Assembly: GCA_963853835.1 (NCBI GenBank) | Contig: OY970825.1 | Location: forward strand, 28,024,835-28,088,834 | Direction: 5' to 3' | Source of the DNA: Calendula officinalis | Lineage: Eukaryota > Streptophyta > Magnoliopsida > Asterales > Asteraceae | Length of the DNA: 64,000 bases | Shown here: in pieces, positions 12,070 through 24,443 of the stretch | Layout of the letters: each line of letters begins with the position of its first letter | Position numbering within the stretch: the first letter of the stretch is position 1 | Position numbers and translations under genes: made by a program | The notes under the pieces: model-generated | The model's database searches: none | What the model was told of the DNA's origin: nothing | What the model saw: only the letters and a program-made list of their open reading frames with translations

Positions 12070-15000
12070 TGTAACACCCTAAAATTTACAAGATTTTTAA
12101 AATTTTCGAGTGCAAAATTATAATAAAAAAGGTCCCATAAATAATCCCCAAAATAATTATTTAATATAAAAAATGTATTTAGTGCGGAAATGACTTAAAT
12201 AAAATTCAGAGTTTTAAAATAATAAAAACGTTTCACATCAGCACTCAGAAGTAGTACAGCAGTCAACCGTCCACCTTCTCTTTTCCTTTGCTAGTACCTG
12301 AAAATGGGGGGAGTTTTTGGGTCAGCGAGGAAGCTGAGTTAATAAACTCAAAATGCAAACAACTACAACATACAATACATGAGGGCACATAAGTGAACTC
12401 CTACTAATTTACTACTCAGTTAATTTCTCAGTTTTCGTATCTTTTAAATTTATATAGCGCGCTTGTGTAATTCGAGTCGAGAGATCAACCTCGCCTCTCC
12501 CTACACTAAAATGCCACTCAGGCTACCATACAGAATTTCCACACAGTATTACCACACAGAGTTACCACTCAGATTTCTTAGTTATTTTTATGTTTTCAAC
12601 TCATAACATAAACCACACAGATAGCCCTGTCACATAGTAGCACAAAATGACTCGGTACCGGCTCAGATACTCGGCACGTCTATCTCAGATCAGTGGTATG
12701 TAAAAACAGTCACTCAGATAACAGATCAACACACAGAAAGTAAAAACAGATCAAAACAGTTAACCACATAAGTCATGCACGTATCGTTATAACTGAATAC
12801 ACGGTGAGAATACTCACCTTAGCTTTGCTAGTTTCCAAACATCCACGCAACAGCCAAAATTCAGAACCGAGACACTCCCTGACCTATATCACATTTACAA
12901 TAAAACCCTAGTCAAAAGGCGACCTCAAAATACCAACACAATCAGAATCTGCCCAACCTGCGACCACTTATCGTAACGGTTATAACTCTCAAACCGTTAT
13001 TCGGAAAGATCCAAAATTTTTACAGCAATTAAAAGACACCTAACTCTACAATTTGTCGTCACAAAGTTCGGCTCGGTTCTGCCCCGAAGGGTCCCGGAAC
13101 AGGTCTGCAACAGAGTGTTTAAGACTGAGTTTCAGCACTGCAGACCCGTATTAAAATGCCCATAACTTGAGAACCGTAACTCCAATAAATTATTTAAAAA
13201 TATGGGCGGAAAGGTACAATGACGGGCTACAGAAGTCTAGAAGATCCCGAGCCCCGAATCTGACCCGAAGCAAGTCAAAAACTGACCCGAACAGGTCTAA
13301 CAGAAGCTGTCCAAAAACTTGCTTTATTTTTAAAACTCGATTAAATAAACTCGACTTGGTAACGGAAAAACCCAAGCTCCCCATAAACGAAACCCGACAG
13401 TTCAAAATCTCAGTTTCTCGACATATGACTATTTTCTAAAACTTAATGGTAAAAAATTTCCCGATTAGGAAACCAAGAACCCTACGGGTTCGGTTTCCCC
13501 TTCTATATAAAATTCCGATTTTATAGAAACGATTAAACCAACAAACCCACCGAGACAACCTGAGGCTCGGCCTCGGCTGCTTGGTCCACAGATTTCAGCC
13601 CGGATAATCACTACAATTCTATGCTAATCTAACTAGTCTGGACACAATCGGCTAAATCAAAACGGAACAACAACAACAACAATATAATCAAAATGGAAGC
13701 AACTATTGCTAGGTACCAGACCACTAAAAATTGCAGCCTTATACGGAAACAGTTAGCAGTAATAATCACTGGAATGGAAAACGAAATAGAATTGAAACAT
13801 AGCACAAAGAAAGACTACCGAAACAAGGTTACAATCTTGGCTCGGTAATAACAACTTGCGGCTCAATAATCTGCTCGATTCTTCCCTTGGCTCGGAAAAG
13901 GATTGAACATAGTTTTAATAAAACAATATATAGGAGTATGTCTAAATAAAGGAGAACTAGTTACATCAAAATTTATTAGAAAATCTAATTTATTTTAAAA
14001 GGGTATTTAATGAAATGAGCTTAACAATAATTAATAAAGTGGGTTAATGAGAAGCAAGCGAGTCGAGTTAAACGGGAATTATTAACATGATCTAAAAGAG
14101 AATTATTGATTAGGGTTAAAAGAGAAGTTATCTAAATGAGAAATTAAAATTTTGCGTGAATACAAGGAGTCACGAGCTATAATAATTGAGAAGATTCCAA
14201 TGTTGAGGTCAACAAATTAACATTTATTTAAGAATCATTAAATTGAGATAAAATGGGAAAACATTTAAAGTATGTGATTTAAATAACTGAGTGCGAAGTT
14301 TCAGAGTCATTGAATATGGATGACAAGTTAAGTGACAGATTAATGAGTTAAAGCTGATAGCTTAAAATAAACTTTGTAAGTTTAATAGACCAATTAAGTG
14401 AGAAATTGCTAAGTCAAATTAGTCAGAAATTATTGAAAACTCATCTTAAAGAGTAATTATTAAAGTGGATTAAGGGGATGTTAACGTCATGAATTTAATG
14501 ATGGTCTATTTAAAACGAGTTAAAAGATCCATAATTGAATCAAATTAAATGATAAACTAATTAACCGAGAATATTGAACTAGAAAGTATTAACTGTCGAT
14601 CGAGACGGCAAAAAATCAGATAATCTGAGAAATTGTAAATGTTATTCATGAGAAATGATAAATGAGATAACTAAGAGTAGAAGACAGAACGAGATTTGTA
14701 TTGTGAAAATAACAAAATGGAAATATTTCTATGAATTTGAGTTATCCGGATATCGCGTATGAGACTAAATATACGCATGATTTTTTGAGTAATGTTTATG
14801 AGATTCTGAGTACACACAGCTGAGTGCATATCTGTAATTATCAGATGTTGAAAATAAACTTTTCTTTCTTCTGAGGGTGATTTGTTGGTGGATTTAAATG
14901 TGGGAAGTTGTAAACTTTGGGATTGACTCGTGACGAAACAAAAGTAGGTGTCGAAAGTAATAGAGGGCCCCTATTACCGTACGCACAGGACTTTTGATTG

Positions 15001-15453
15001 GTTATGGGGAGATTTTGAGGGGAACGATGGACCAATGCTTGCTATTGTGAATTTACTTTACGCATATTATTTGCTTGAGTGAATGTATGTTGGTTGTGTT
15101 ATCATGATAGAGAATTCTAGTGCCAAACTCGAGGACGAGTTTTCTCCAAGTGGAGTTGAGTAGGGGTATTTAGGAATTTTTCCAAGAAATAATTATCATT
15201 ATGTGTTATTTATAATTATTATGAGCATGATGATTATACAGAGCGATTTTTATTTATGAAGATTTTAAAAGTATGAAATGTAGATACATATATTTGATTA
15301 GAAAATTTATAAGAGTAACTACCGAATAGAGCAAATTGAGAATAATTAAATTAATTCTATGGTGTAACTATTGAGTTATAAAATTGATAATCAGGATTAA
15401 TGAGGGAATTAATAAACCAACATTTATCGGGTTGAGTGCAATTGTGTAAATCA
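12070..15453. repeat. Left arm of 3.38-kb palindrome
   Basis: This arm matches the reverse complement of 15488-27040 once the CACTA insertion (16432-24597 plus one TAA) is removed. Arm lengths are then 3384 and about 3384 bases, with a ~34-base loop (15454-15487) that holds TTATATCGATATAA. Sampled blocks are almost identical: the 90-codon frames at 13167 and 25670 differ at only a few residues, as do those at 14841 and 15906. The arm has LTR 3' sequence (12070-13889), then about 1.56 kb ending with GAGGACGAGTTTTCTCC, like the 3' internal end of gypsy elements. Confidence 0.9.
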
Positions 15454-16599
15454 GTGTACTTATTCCTGTGTAATTATATCGATATAATGATTTACACAAT
15501 TGCACTCAACCCGATAAATGTTGGTTTATTAATTCCCTCATTAATCCTGATTATCAATTTTATAACTCAATAGTTACACCATAGAATTAATTTAATTATT
15601 CTCAATTTGCTCTATTCGGTAGTTACTCTTATAAATTTTCTAATCAAATATATGTACCTACATTTCATACTTTTAAAATCTTCATAAATAAAAATCGCTC
15701 TGCATAATCATCATGCTCATAATAATTATAAATAACACATAATGATAATTATTTCTTGGAAAAATTCCTAAATACCCCTACTCAACTCCACTTGGAGAAA
15801 ACTCGTCCTCGAGTTTGGCACTAGAATTCTCTATCATGATAACACAACCAACATACATTCACTCAAGCAAATAATATGCGTAAAATAAATTCACAATAAC
15901 AAGCATTGGTCCATCGTTCCCCTCAAAATCTCCCCATAACCAATCAAAAGTCCTGTGCGTACGGTAATAGGGGCCCTCTATTACTTTCGACACCTACTTT
16001 TGTTTGGTCACCAGTCAATCCCAAAGTTTACAACTTCCCACATTTAAATCCACCAACAAATCACCCTCAGAAGAAAGAAAAGTTTATTTTCAACATCTGA
16101 TAATTACAGATATGCACTCAGCTGTGTGTACTCAGAATCTCATAAACATTACTCAAAAAATCATGCGTATATTTAGTCTCATACGCGATATCCGGATAAC
16201 TCAAATTCATAGAAATATTTCCATTTTGTTACTTTCACAATAAAAATCTCGTTCTGTCTTCTACTCTTAGTTATCTCATTTATCATTTCTCATGAATAAC
16301 ATTTACAATTTCTCAGATTATCTGATTTATTGCCGTCTCGATCGACAGTTAATACTTTCTAGTTCAATATTCTCGGTTAATTAGTTTATCATTTAATTTG
16401 ATTCAATTATGGATCTTTTAACTCGTTTTAACACTACAAGAAAATTCCGATATAGCTACGGAAAATTGCAACGAAGTCAATTTCGTAGCAATTTTACTAC
16501 GGAATATGCAATGGATTGAGGTTCCGTAGCAATTTTGCTACGTAATATGCTACAGAATTTCAAACCGTTGCAAATCCAAGATTAGCTATGGAATTTTGT

Positions 16600-17400
16600 C
16601 ACGGAATCTAAATACGTAGCTAGTTTGCTATGGAATTTACTACGGAACTTGATTCCATGACTACTCAGCTATAGAATATATATTGTTACGAAAATGAATG
16701 TTGAAGCTAATTTGCTATGGGGGGAAAATCCGTAGCCAATTTGTTACCAAAATTGTTATGGAACTTCATTCCGTAGCAACTCTGCTACATGATGAATTTC
16801 CATAGCTAATATGCAACAAAATTTTGCTATGGAACTAGATTCCATAACTATTTTGCTACGGAATCTTGCTATGAAAATAAAATTGTAGTCTAATTTGTTA
16901 TGGGGAAAACATCCATAGCTAATTTGTTATCGAAATAGTTATGGAACTTCATTCTGTAGCAAGTCTGCTACATGATGAAATTCCATAGCTAATATGCAAC
17001 AGAATTTTGCTACGGAACTAGATTCCGTAACTATTCTGCTATGGAATGTTGCTATGAAAATGAAATTGTAGCTAATTTGCAACCGGGGAAAAATATCCGT
17101 AGCTAATTTGTTACCGAAATTGTTATGGAACTTCATGCCGTAGCAAGTCTGCTACGGGTTGAAATTCCCTAGCTAATATGCAACGGAATTTTGCTACCGA
17201 ACTAGATTCCGTAACTATTATGCTACGGAATCTTGCTATGAAAATGAAATTGTGGCTAATTTGCTACGCGGCACAAATATCCGTAGCTAATTTGTTACCA
17301 AATTTGTTATGGAACTTGATTCTGTAGCAGGTTTTGCTACAGAATGAAATTTCATAGCTATTTTGCTACAGAATATGCTAAAAATTTCCTTTGTGTAATT
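16600..17400. repeat. CACTA left subterminal tandem repeats (~184 bp)
   Basis: A unit of about 184 bases recurs at roughly 16685, 16869, 17052 and 17237, each time starting near ATGAAAATGAAATTGTAGC. Within it, short words such as GCTACGGAAT and CCGTAGCTAATTTG repeat on both strands. This is the usual architecture of CACTA subterminal regions. Confidence 0.75.
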
Positions 17401-18032
17401 TTTATTAACAAAATTTGCTACAAGAAATCGGGTTGATCGGGTTCTTGTTAGTCGTGTCTCGGGTTTGTCGGATCAATCCGAACGTATTTAAACTATTAAT
17501 CACCAAACTATTAATAAAATTTTAAAGAAGTAACACAGTATTAATTACCTAACTATATCAGGCATTTTCATAAAATAGAAAGCAAAAATAATAATCTTTT
17601 TATAATGTGAAATACTCCCTCCGTCCCTAAATAAAGTTCCCATTTCCCCTTCAAGTTTTGTCCCTAAATAAAGTTCCCATTTCTCAAACATAAGGGGTCC
17701 ACTTAATATAATAATATTATTACAAATACTTTCACCACTAACTATCTCTTAAAACACTTTCTCTCTCCAATCAAACCTTAGACTGTGCGTAATGCACGAC
17801 CGTTCGCAGTTTGGTCACCCCTGCCACATCTGCGCCACATCAGCTTTCTCTCTCCTGATCAAACACACGACCAGACAGCGACCAAATGCCCGTAATGGGT
17901 GACCGTTCGGAATTTTTTTTTTTTAATTTAAATTAAAAACAAATACATTAATTATAAAAAAAAACATTACATTAATAATTAAAAAAAACATAAATAAAAA
18001 TAACATTACAATAAATACTAAAAAAAAAACTA

Positions 18033-19315
18033 TCAGTCCAAATTATATTTGGCCCTGATTTTCGCCTTCTTTGCCAAAACCCACTCAAGATTTCTGCCGG
18101 TGAGGTGATCATGGGACGAATTGTAGAATTCCATGTGCTTGAGCTCTTGGGTATCTTTTTGTATCTCCATGAAATCAGATATGTTCGCTTTGCGGAAGTC
18201 AAAAAATTCGTCCGTGGGCTCTTTCCAGTGCCCGACTAATTCCTGAGCCGATGATGGCGGGGGGGCACCGTAATCTGAACTTTGAGCAGCTGATGACGAT
18301 GCCGCTGCTTTCTTCTTCGCCTTGTCCCGCCCCATTGGTCGAGGGGGTGCAACTTCCACTTCTTCATCATACTGATCCTCCTCTTCTGGACCAACCCCTG
18401 AACCTTGCGCAGCGGATGATGACGAAGTCCTTGATTTTTCCCCCTAACCTTCGCGAACATCGCCAACTGTTTTGGGTATTCAACTTCCTTCCACTTTGGA
18501 TGGTCCTTCAAAATTCTCCAGCACTCCACCTCTGTGAACTCCCCTGCATGTTGAGCACTAAATTCACCACAAGCACGCTCGTACAAAATTTGGTCGTTCG
18601 CCCCACTTAGGTTTCTTTGTACGAGGTTGTCATAGATCGCACAAAAGTTTGTAATTTTAGGACGAAGCCTACTCTTCCACTTGCAATTGAGGGAGTCGTA
18701 TGTTCGGTTCGTCCCACCCATTTCGCTCGCAAAGCGAACTAACACATCCTGCCAAAATCCACATTTAGCCCTGGAGTTCGACTTGATGACATTTTCGGAA
18801 GTGTCGATCCAAGCCTTGCATAAGCCTATCTCTTCAAGCTTCGTCCATGACGCGCTTCCGCCGGTCACCCCCTTTGTCGGTGGTTGACGCCTTTTTGGTA
18901 CCTTTTTTGGCGCTACAACGGGCTCGGGCTCGTCGGACGACTCGGAAGACTCGACGTCGAGGGGCGCGGCTGGAGTGGCGGGGGAACCACTTTGTGTTCG
19001 TGGTTGGTAGTCGTATTGGTCGAGCCCGGCGAAAGGATCAAAATTTTGGTGGTCGTATTGGTCCCCACCAAAATAATTTTGATAACCTTGTTGTGGTACT
19101 TGTTGATATTGTGGTGGTTGTTGTTGTGGTCGGTATGGTTGTGGGAAGTAGGGGGGAGCAAATGGATTATTTTGATAACCCGGTGGGATTTGGTGACTTG
19201 TTTGGTGTACGAAACCGGGTGGTCGAAAGTTGATCGATGGTGATTGAGAGGGTGTAGTAGAGGGTGCTCCGCGTCGAGATTTTGTAGCCTTTCCTTTGTT
19301 CTTGGATGAAGACAT
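18033..19315 (-). pseudogene. Harbinger ORF1, Myb/SANT-like DNA-binding protein (frameshifted)
   Basis: The frame starts MSSSKNKGKATKSRR (basic, possible nuclear signal), continues through a Pro/Gln/Tyr-rich region (residues ~30-110) and then a trihelix/Myb-like domain beginning WTKLEEIGLCKAW with later conserved Trp residues. Harbinger ORF1 proteins bind the transposon ends and help import the DDE transposase. After residue ~290 a one-base indel in a G5A5 run (about 18436-18445) shifts the frame. The true C-terminus continues in the other frame with PPRPMGRDKAKKK, the NAM-associated C-terminal motif, to a stop at 18033. Corrected length is about 427 residues. Such proteins are often mis-annotated as glutathione S-transferase T3-like. 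A TATAAATA box lies at 19403-19410 on the same strand. Confidence 0.8.
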
Positions 19316-19402
19316 TTTTAGAGAGGGTGATTGAGAGATTTGAGTGTGTGTTTGAGTGGAGAAAGAAATGAGAGTTGTGAATTATTTGGTAAAAGAATTG
19401 GG

Positions 19403-19410
19403 TATTTATA
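19403..19410 (-). promoter_or_regulatory. TATA box of Harbinger ORF1
   Basis: TATAAATA on the minus strand, about 88 bases upstream of the ORF1 start codon at 19315. The Harbinger relic at 460-1256 keeps a similar box at a similar distance, which supports both being promoters. Confidence 0.5.
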
Positions 19411-22400
19411 AGGTAAAAAAAGGGTTGTTGGTTTAAAGAAAATAGCCGTTGGAGGGAGAGGGAGCCGTTGAACGGTCGACTGGGAACGGTCGAATAGTCG
19501 ACCGTTGGTGAGGCTCGACGCGTCGGGGAGGAGAGGGCGTAACGGGGGCGACGCGTCGCAGGGCGGAGGTGGCAGGTCGCGACCGGTCGCCGGGTCATGC
19601 GTTACGGGCAGCCTTATATTTTAATCAAAAGTAATACCAAATACCCCACCATAACTATCTCCTAAAATGTTGTGCCCAACCCAAATGGGAACTTTATTTA
19701 GGGACGGAGGGAGTATAAGTTTGTTGATTCGTTACATACATATATATATATGGGTGGAAAAATCCGACTTGACATGTAAACCAACCCCATTTACAACCTA
19801 AAATTAGTAAGTTGAGTTATAACTTTCGATCCGTGGGCTGTAAACATGTCATATCTTTACAACCCGCAATATAAATATGTTGGGTTGGGATTATATTTAC
19901 AACTAATTTACGACAAACCAACCCGTTTAAATTTTAATATGTGTCTTAAATATATAATATAATATATTAATATTTATTTATTTAATATTTCTTATATTAG
20001 ATATATAATCTTTATTTAGTAGTTAATTTATGTTTGTATTTTGCAACTAATCAACTTTTTATGTTATTAACTCTTAAAGTATATGTGTTATTTCTTTTTG
20101 TAGATTTGTATATATTAATATTTAAATTTAAATGAGTCAACTTTTTAGCAAACCTTTTAGTAAATATGTTGTGTTGAAAAATGTCTAAATATGTAACTTA
20201 TTTAAGATCAACTTGTTTTAATAATTAGGTTGTGTTGAAAATCTCAATCCATTTAGCTAAATAGGTTGGATTGGGATTTCAACCCATAAACCCAAACATG
20301 CCAACTTATTTATGACCCAACCCGACTTATTGTCACCCTTAAATACATACTAGCCGGGTACCCGCGCAATGCGGCGGCGGATACCCAATAACTATATTTT
20401 ATAGTTAGTAATTGTTGTTCAGTTGCACATTTATTTCCCATGATGCATTGGGACAAACAGGTCTAACAGAACTAAATGCAAGGTAACATCAACGGTTCGA
20501 ATTAAAATGTGAATTCTTAAAACTGAATTATGCCAAAACACGCCAATGAAGTTTACAAAAAATGATGTTTGATAGAGAAAAATACCACAATTGTTTCTCT
20601 TCGGTATTTTTTTATATGTGTACACCTTTACCATGATAAAGGGTATTTAGAATCAGTTTTGCCAAAGAAAAGTGAAGAGAAAAGAATAAACACATCATCC
20701 GACGAGAAACAAGTACAAAATGTTGACATGGTTCACGTTTTCTTTTACAGTTGCACAAAATTTAGATTGTCTCTTGAAGTAGCACGAACAAAAGCTGCTC
20801 GATCTTATGATTTTGTAATTCTTCAAGTTAAGCCGTTACCTCATCTCGGTTTTTGATATTTCAAGAAGCCGGTAGTGTTAAATGCAATTTCTGGACTTGA
20901 ATTTAAGAAGAAAAAAACACGTAGATATCTGGTACTGATGTTTAACCAAACTCGTTGACTTTGACAGAGAAGTTATCCCTTCCGTTTCTAAGAGCACTTA
21001 AATCCATGTGAAGTGTGTAATTAACTGTAACAAATGTATGTGTTAGTATTTTACAACCAAAAACAAGTATATTGAGTCAAACTTGTTCCATTACAAAGCA
21101 AAATGGTCAGGGATGCAACACAATTTTCAAGTTTATAGCCTTCAACCTCCCTTCTTAGTTCACTACCAAAGAAAACACAAGATTACATGTGGCAGGATAT
21201 CCCTTTTTTAAACAGGTTGACCTGAAACAGAAAATATATAAATATTGATTACTCACTCTGCACAGGGAAGCCAACCTCTAAGGCCAATAACTGCATCAAG
21301 ATGAGAAGTAGAGTAACAAGTGCATCAAGATTACTGTTGGGAGGCATAGTGGAGGGAACACTCAAAACACATGCAGTTGAAGCATTAACTCCTTGTACAT
21401 CTGGAATTGAATCTTCAGACATATAAATCACATCGAAACCTAGAATCCATGACATTCTTGAACGCGAATCCAAACACCGACTAAAACAAACATTTTATTT
21501 TTGCCTCTAGTGTACCACATTATAAGTTTAGAGAAAAAGAAAATAAACAAATATATAAAATAATAAATAATAGTGGTTTTACTTGCAAGTATGAGTTTAC
21601 CATGCATTTTTTGAGCTTGGATGGTGGCAAAACCTTCGAGAAATGAAAAAATTAGTATTTGGATCATAAAACTGAAACTTAGTTACCAAATCATATATCA
21701 TTCAAATTAATTAAGTGACTTGACCGTTAAATAACCTTATCCGTAAGCATCAAATTCGCATCATAAAAGGACTTGATTGTTCAAGTATCTCCCCAATAAT
21801 CTCTAAAAAAGTATACCTGCCATAATCAACATAAAAAAAGAATAACGAAGGTCTTTACTTACACCAAAACATATTATAATTATTTTGTTACTTGCACGCA
21901 GCCGGAAGGATTCCGAACACAAAATCTTTAGATGTCAGGCATCTCCATCTTAAAAGTTTTAAAAGAATATCTCTTTTGAGTCAAAAGGAGTATTTGGGGT
22001 AATTGACCCACAGGCTTTTGTATTCAATATATAGGCTATACAAGATAAGTTACATTCAAATATACATAATCTGTAACTAACTATAGATCATTACTAACTA
22101 TTCGATCTTATCAGCATAAAGCCTTATCACTAATCTTTATGTTTACATTTTGAACATGGAAACCCCGTCAATGCAATATATGGTGATTCTTCAGCAACTT
22201 TTTGTGATAATCCATGTAAAGTTATATGAACTCTTTGCAAAATCATAAACTAATCAGGAAAATCAATTTATAGTTATTACACTCACCTTGTTATCGAAAT
22301 TTGAAAGTCCTTCAGGCGCCCGCTAAAAAACAAACAAAAACACCATAAAATTTTATTTAGAAAAACAATAGTATCGATATGAGTGTGGAGATTTAAATAA

Positions 22401-22544
22401 AGCACATTAAAAGGTTCAAGCATGAATGCAACATTATACAGATATGTATAGATTATAGAAAGATGCCTACTGAATGGGTATATTAAAAGCCTTCCAATTC
22501 GCAATCTTCTCAAAAGTCTCAATCGGAAAAACATAATGGGCATT

Positions 22545-22668
22545 TTGGAGGGTTACACTTGCCGACGCCGTCTACCGGAAATGCATAATTAGTAGCACAA
22601 AAATCAGTCGCAGTGACAATAACCGACGTCCCCAGTATACACCACCGGAGGTCCTCAACACACCTGAC
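22545..22668 (-). pseudogene. Captured alpha-expansin exon fragment
   Basis: On the minus strand, after a CCAG acceptor at about 22669, the frame reads VRCVEDLRWCILGTSVIVTA, then TDFCATNYAFPV and GKCNPPKCP. This follows the expansin N-terminal six-stranded barrel domain pattern (CV..RWC.PG..V.VTATNFCPPN..LP...GGWCNPP), including its conserved cysteines. Expansins loosen plant cell walls. The fragment covers about 40 residues; the signal peptide, HFD motif and C-terminal binding domain are absent, so it is not functional. Retention of an intron acceptor shows capture as genomic DNA. Confidence 0.8.
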
Positions 22669-23049
22669 CTGGAAACACACGCGCCACCAATGTTTTAAAA
22701 ACATTGATCATAAATCGACACAGAATCAGAAATTACCTGACGGTGACAGTGATGGTGCGAGCCGGGGACGCCGCCGTTGGGGGCCGGTGGAAGCAGACGC
22801 AGGTGGCCGAGATACCTGAAAATAAACATGATATATAGCAATCGAAGCTTTCTCCGATTGACTCTCTATTTTCGTTCAAAAAAAAGCAGCTCTTTCTTAT
22901 CGGGAATTTCAAGTAACCATTTCAACTTCCTAGAAGGCCATTGAAATAACCGAGGTGATCTTGGAGGGAGGACGCCTGTTTATTAACCAAAGTGATATTA
23001 GGTTAGAAAGATAAAGCAGATAGGAAATAAAGCTCTTTAAAGTGACTAA

Positions 23050-23130
23050 TTTAACATCTGACAATTTAGCTTAGTTGGTTAGTGTTCATCCTGTTGACCT
23101 AATGGTCTCATGTTCGATTCTTGCGAGCGC
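23050..23130 (+). repeat. tRNA-like module near Helitron 5' end
   Basis: TAGCTTAGTTGGTTAG resembles a polymerase III A box, and ATGTTCGATTCTTGCG, about 35 bases later, resembles a B box. It lies about 100-170 bases from the Helitron 5' end, in the opposite sense to the element. It does not fold as a proper tRNA by eye. Confidence 0.45.
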
Positions 23131-24234
23131 CACTTTTTTAATAAAAGCATGTCTCTCCCAAAATAGAAATAAGTTGGCTGAATTTTCACAAAGAGAAAAG
23201 TCTTAAATGCTTTATAAGTAGTAGAGATATAGGGTGGGCTTTAGGAACCGCCCAAAAGCTATAAATTTGAAGGATCATTTTCATAAGACTTAGTCCATCT
23301 TTAATTTGAAGGCCCATTCGTAGTTACCTTTATAAGATATTAAGATGTACGCCCATACCCAATAAATCATAGCAGTCCATTTACAAATTTTAAGTGCCCT
23401 ACTTCAAACTATTTCGCCGCTGTCTTCTTCATGATTTACGGCCGAAAGAAAATAGTGAGTTGTCAAATTGATTCCGTTTTTACTCGTCCATGTCCATTCC
23501 GTTTTTATGTTGTTTGATAATTTATAGATCTAGCTAATCGTCAAAAAACTTCATTTCACATCTTTGAAACTGGAGTTTTTTTTTACTTTATTATTTGCAC
23601 TTGTTTTACGGCCAATATTGTGTATCTAGACATTGAAACTTTATAATCTTTTAATATATATCGATTTAAGCTGATTGTGCCTATAGTTTGTTAATTGATT
23701 AGTTTTTTATGTGTCTACAAATTTGAATTACAGGGGAAGGAGATTGAAGAAGAATTCACGAACAATGTCTTGAAAGGGATTGATCGATTATTAAGCTGCA
23801 ACTTGAATGGGAGAAACTTAAAAACATCTTGCAAAAGCAATGCCTCTTATCAATGTTTTTAAAGAATAAGTCAAAACATTTCCAAGCCACATGTATATTA
23901 TTTATTGAGTAATGATTTGTTTTTTAGTTCACTTTTGTTTAATGAATTAGGTTATTCTTTTATGTAAAAAAAGATTGTTTGTTTTAAATTATATTACATG
24001 TTGATTTTGAATCCTTAGTAATTGTGTTTTTATTATTTGGTATGACAATATAATTACGAATTTTGCTATGAAAAAATGACTGCGACTTTTGCTACAACAA
24101 TATAACTACGGTTTTTCCTATGATAATATGACTACAACTATTGCTACGACAATATAACTACGACTTTTGTTACGGCAATATAACTACGGATTTTCCTATG
24201 ATAATATGCTTGCGGATTTTGCTACGACAACATA

Positions 24235-24443
24235 GTTACGGAATTCGCTACGGCAATATTGCTACGGAATTCGCTACGGCAATATTGCTACGGAATTCGC
24301 TACGACAATATGGCTACGGAATTCGCTACGACAATATGGCTATGGAATTCGCTACGACAATATCGCTACGGAATTCGCTACGACAATGTGGCTACGGAAT
24401 TCGCTACGACAATATGGCAACGGAATTTTGCTATGACAACATT
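24235..24443. repeat. CACTA right subterminal 26-bp tandem array
   Basis: About eight copies of a 26-base unit, GCTACGGAATTCGCTACGAC plus AATATG, with few changes. It creates an artefactual 130-codon open frame of repeating RQYGYGIRYDN residues, which is not a gene. Confidence 0.9.

Larger units (their letters stand above)
17781..19613 (-). mobile_element. PIF/Harbinger element with ORF1 only
   Basis: The left end GACTGTGCGTAATGCACGACC and the reverse complement of the right end, GGCTGCCCGTAACGCATGACC, are inverted repeats. They are flanked by TTA at 17778-17780 and 19614-19616, and the join restores the host MITE exactly. The element carries one gene on the minus strand (the Myb-like ORF1) and no DDE transposase, so it would depend on a transposase made elsewhere. 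Confidence 0.9.
17615..19713. mobile_element. Stowaway/mariner-type MITE split by Harbinger
   Basis: The ends CTCCCTCCGTCCC and GGGACGGAGGGAG are inverted, with TA duplications at 17613-17614 and 19714-19715, the signature of Stowaway/Tc1-mariner MITEs. Removing the inner element gives a ~263-bp MITE. It aligns in order with the MITE at 48836-49087, including the block CTCTCTCCAATCAAACCTTA. Confidence 0.9.
20350..23227 (-). mobile_element. Helitron carrying an expansin gene fragment
   Basis: On the plus strand the element reads host A, then CTAGCCGGGTACCCGCGCAA (reverse of a 3' hairpin ending CTAG), and ends AAGTAGTAGAGA followed by host T. This is the reverse of a TCTCTACTAC 5' terminus, with insertion between A and T. 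No target duplication is expected or seen. It has no Rep/helicase. It carries an expansin exon fragment on its own sense strand and a tRNA-like module near the 5' end. Other short frames (20569-20856, 21249-21473, 21440-21667) are not recognised. Confidence 0.85.

Noticed and set aside
13167..13439. 90-codon frame present twice in inverted orientation (also 25670-25942)
   Set aside because: Its conservation is explained by the recent palindrome duplication of LTR sequence, not by coding selection.
18847..19243. Plus-strand open frames of 119-128 codons within the Harbinger element
   Set aside because: They lie antisense to the Pro/Gln-rich part of ORF1 and are valine/glycine-rich artefacts.
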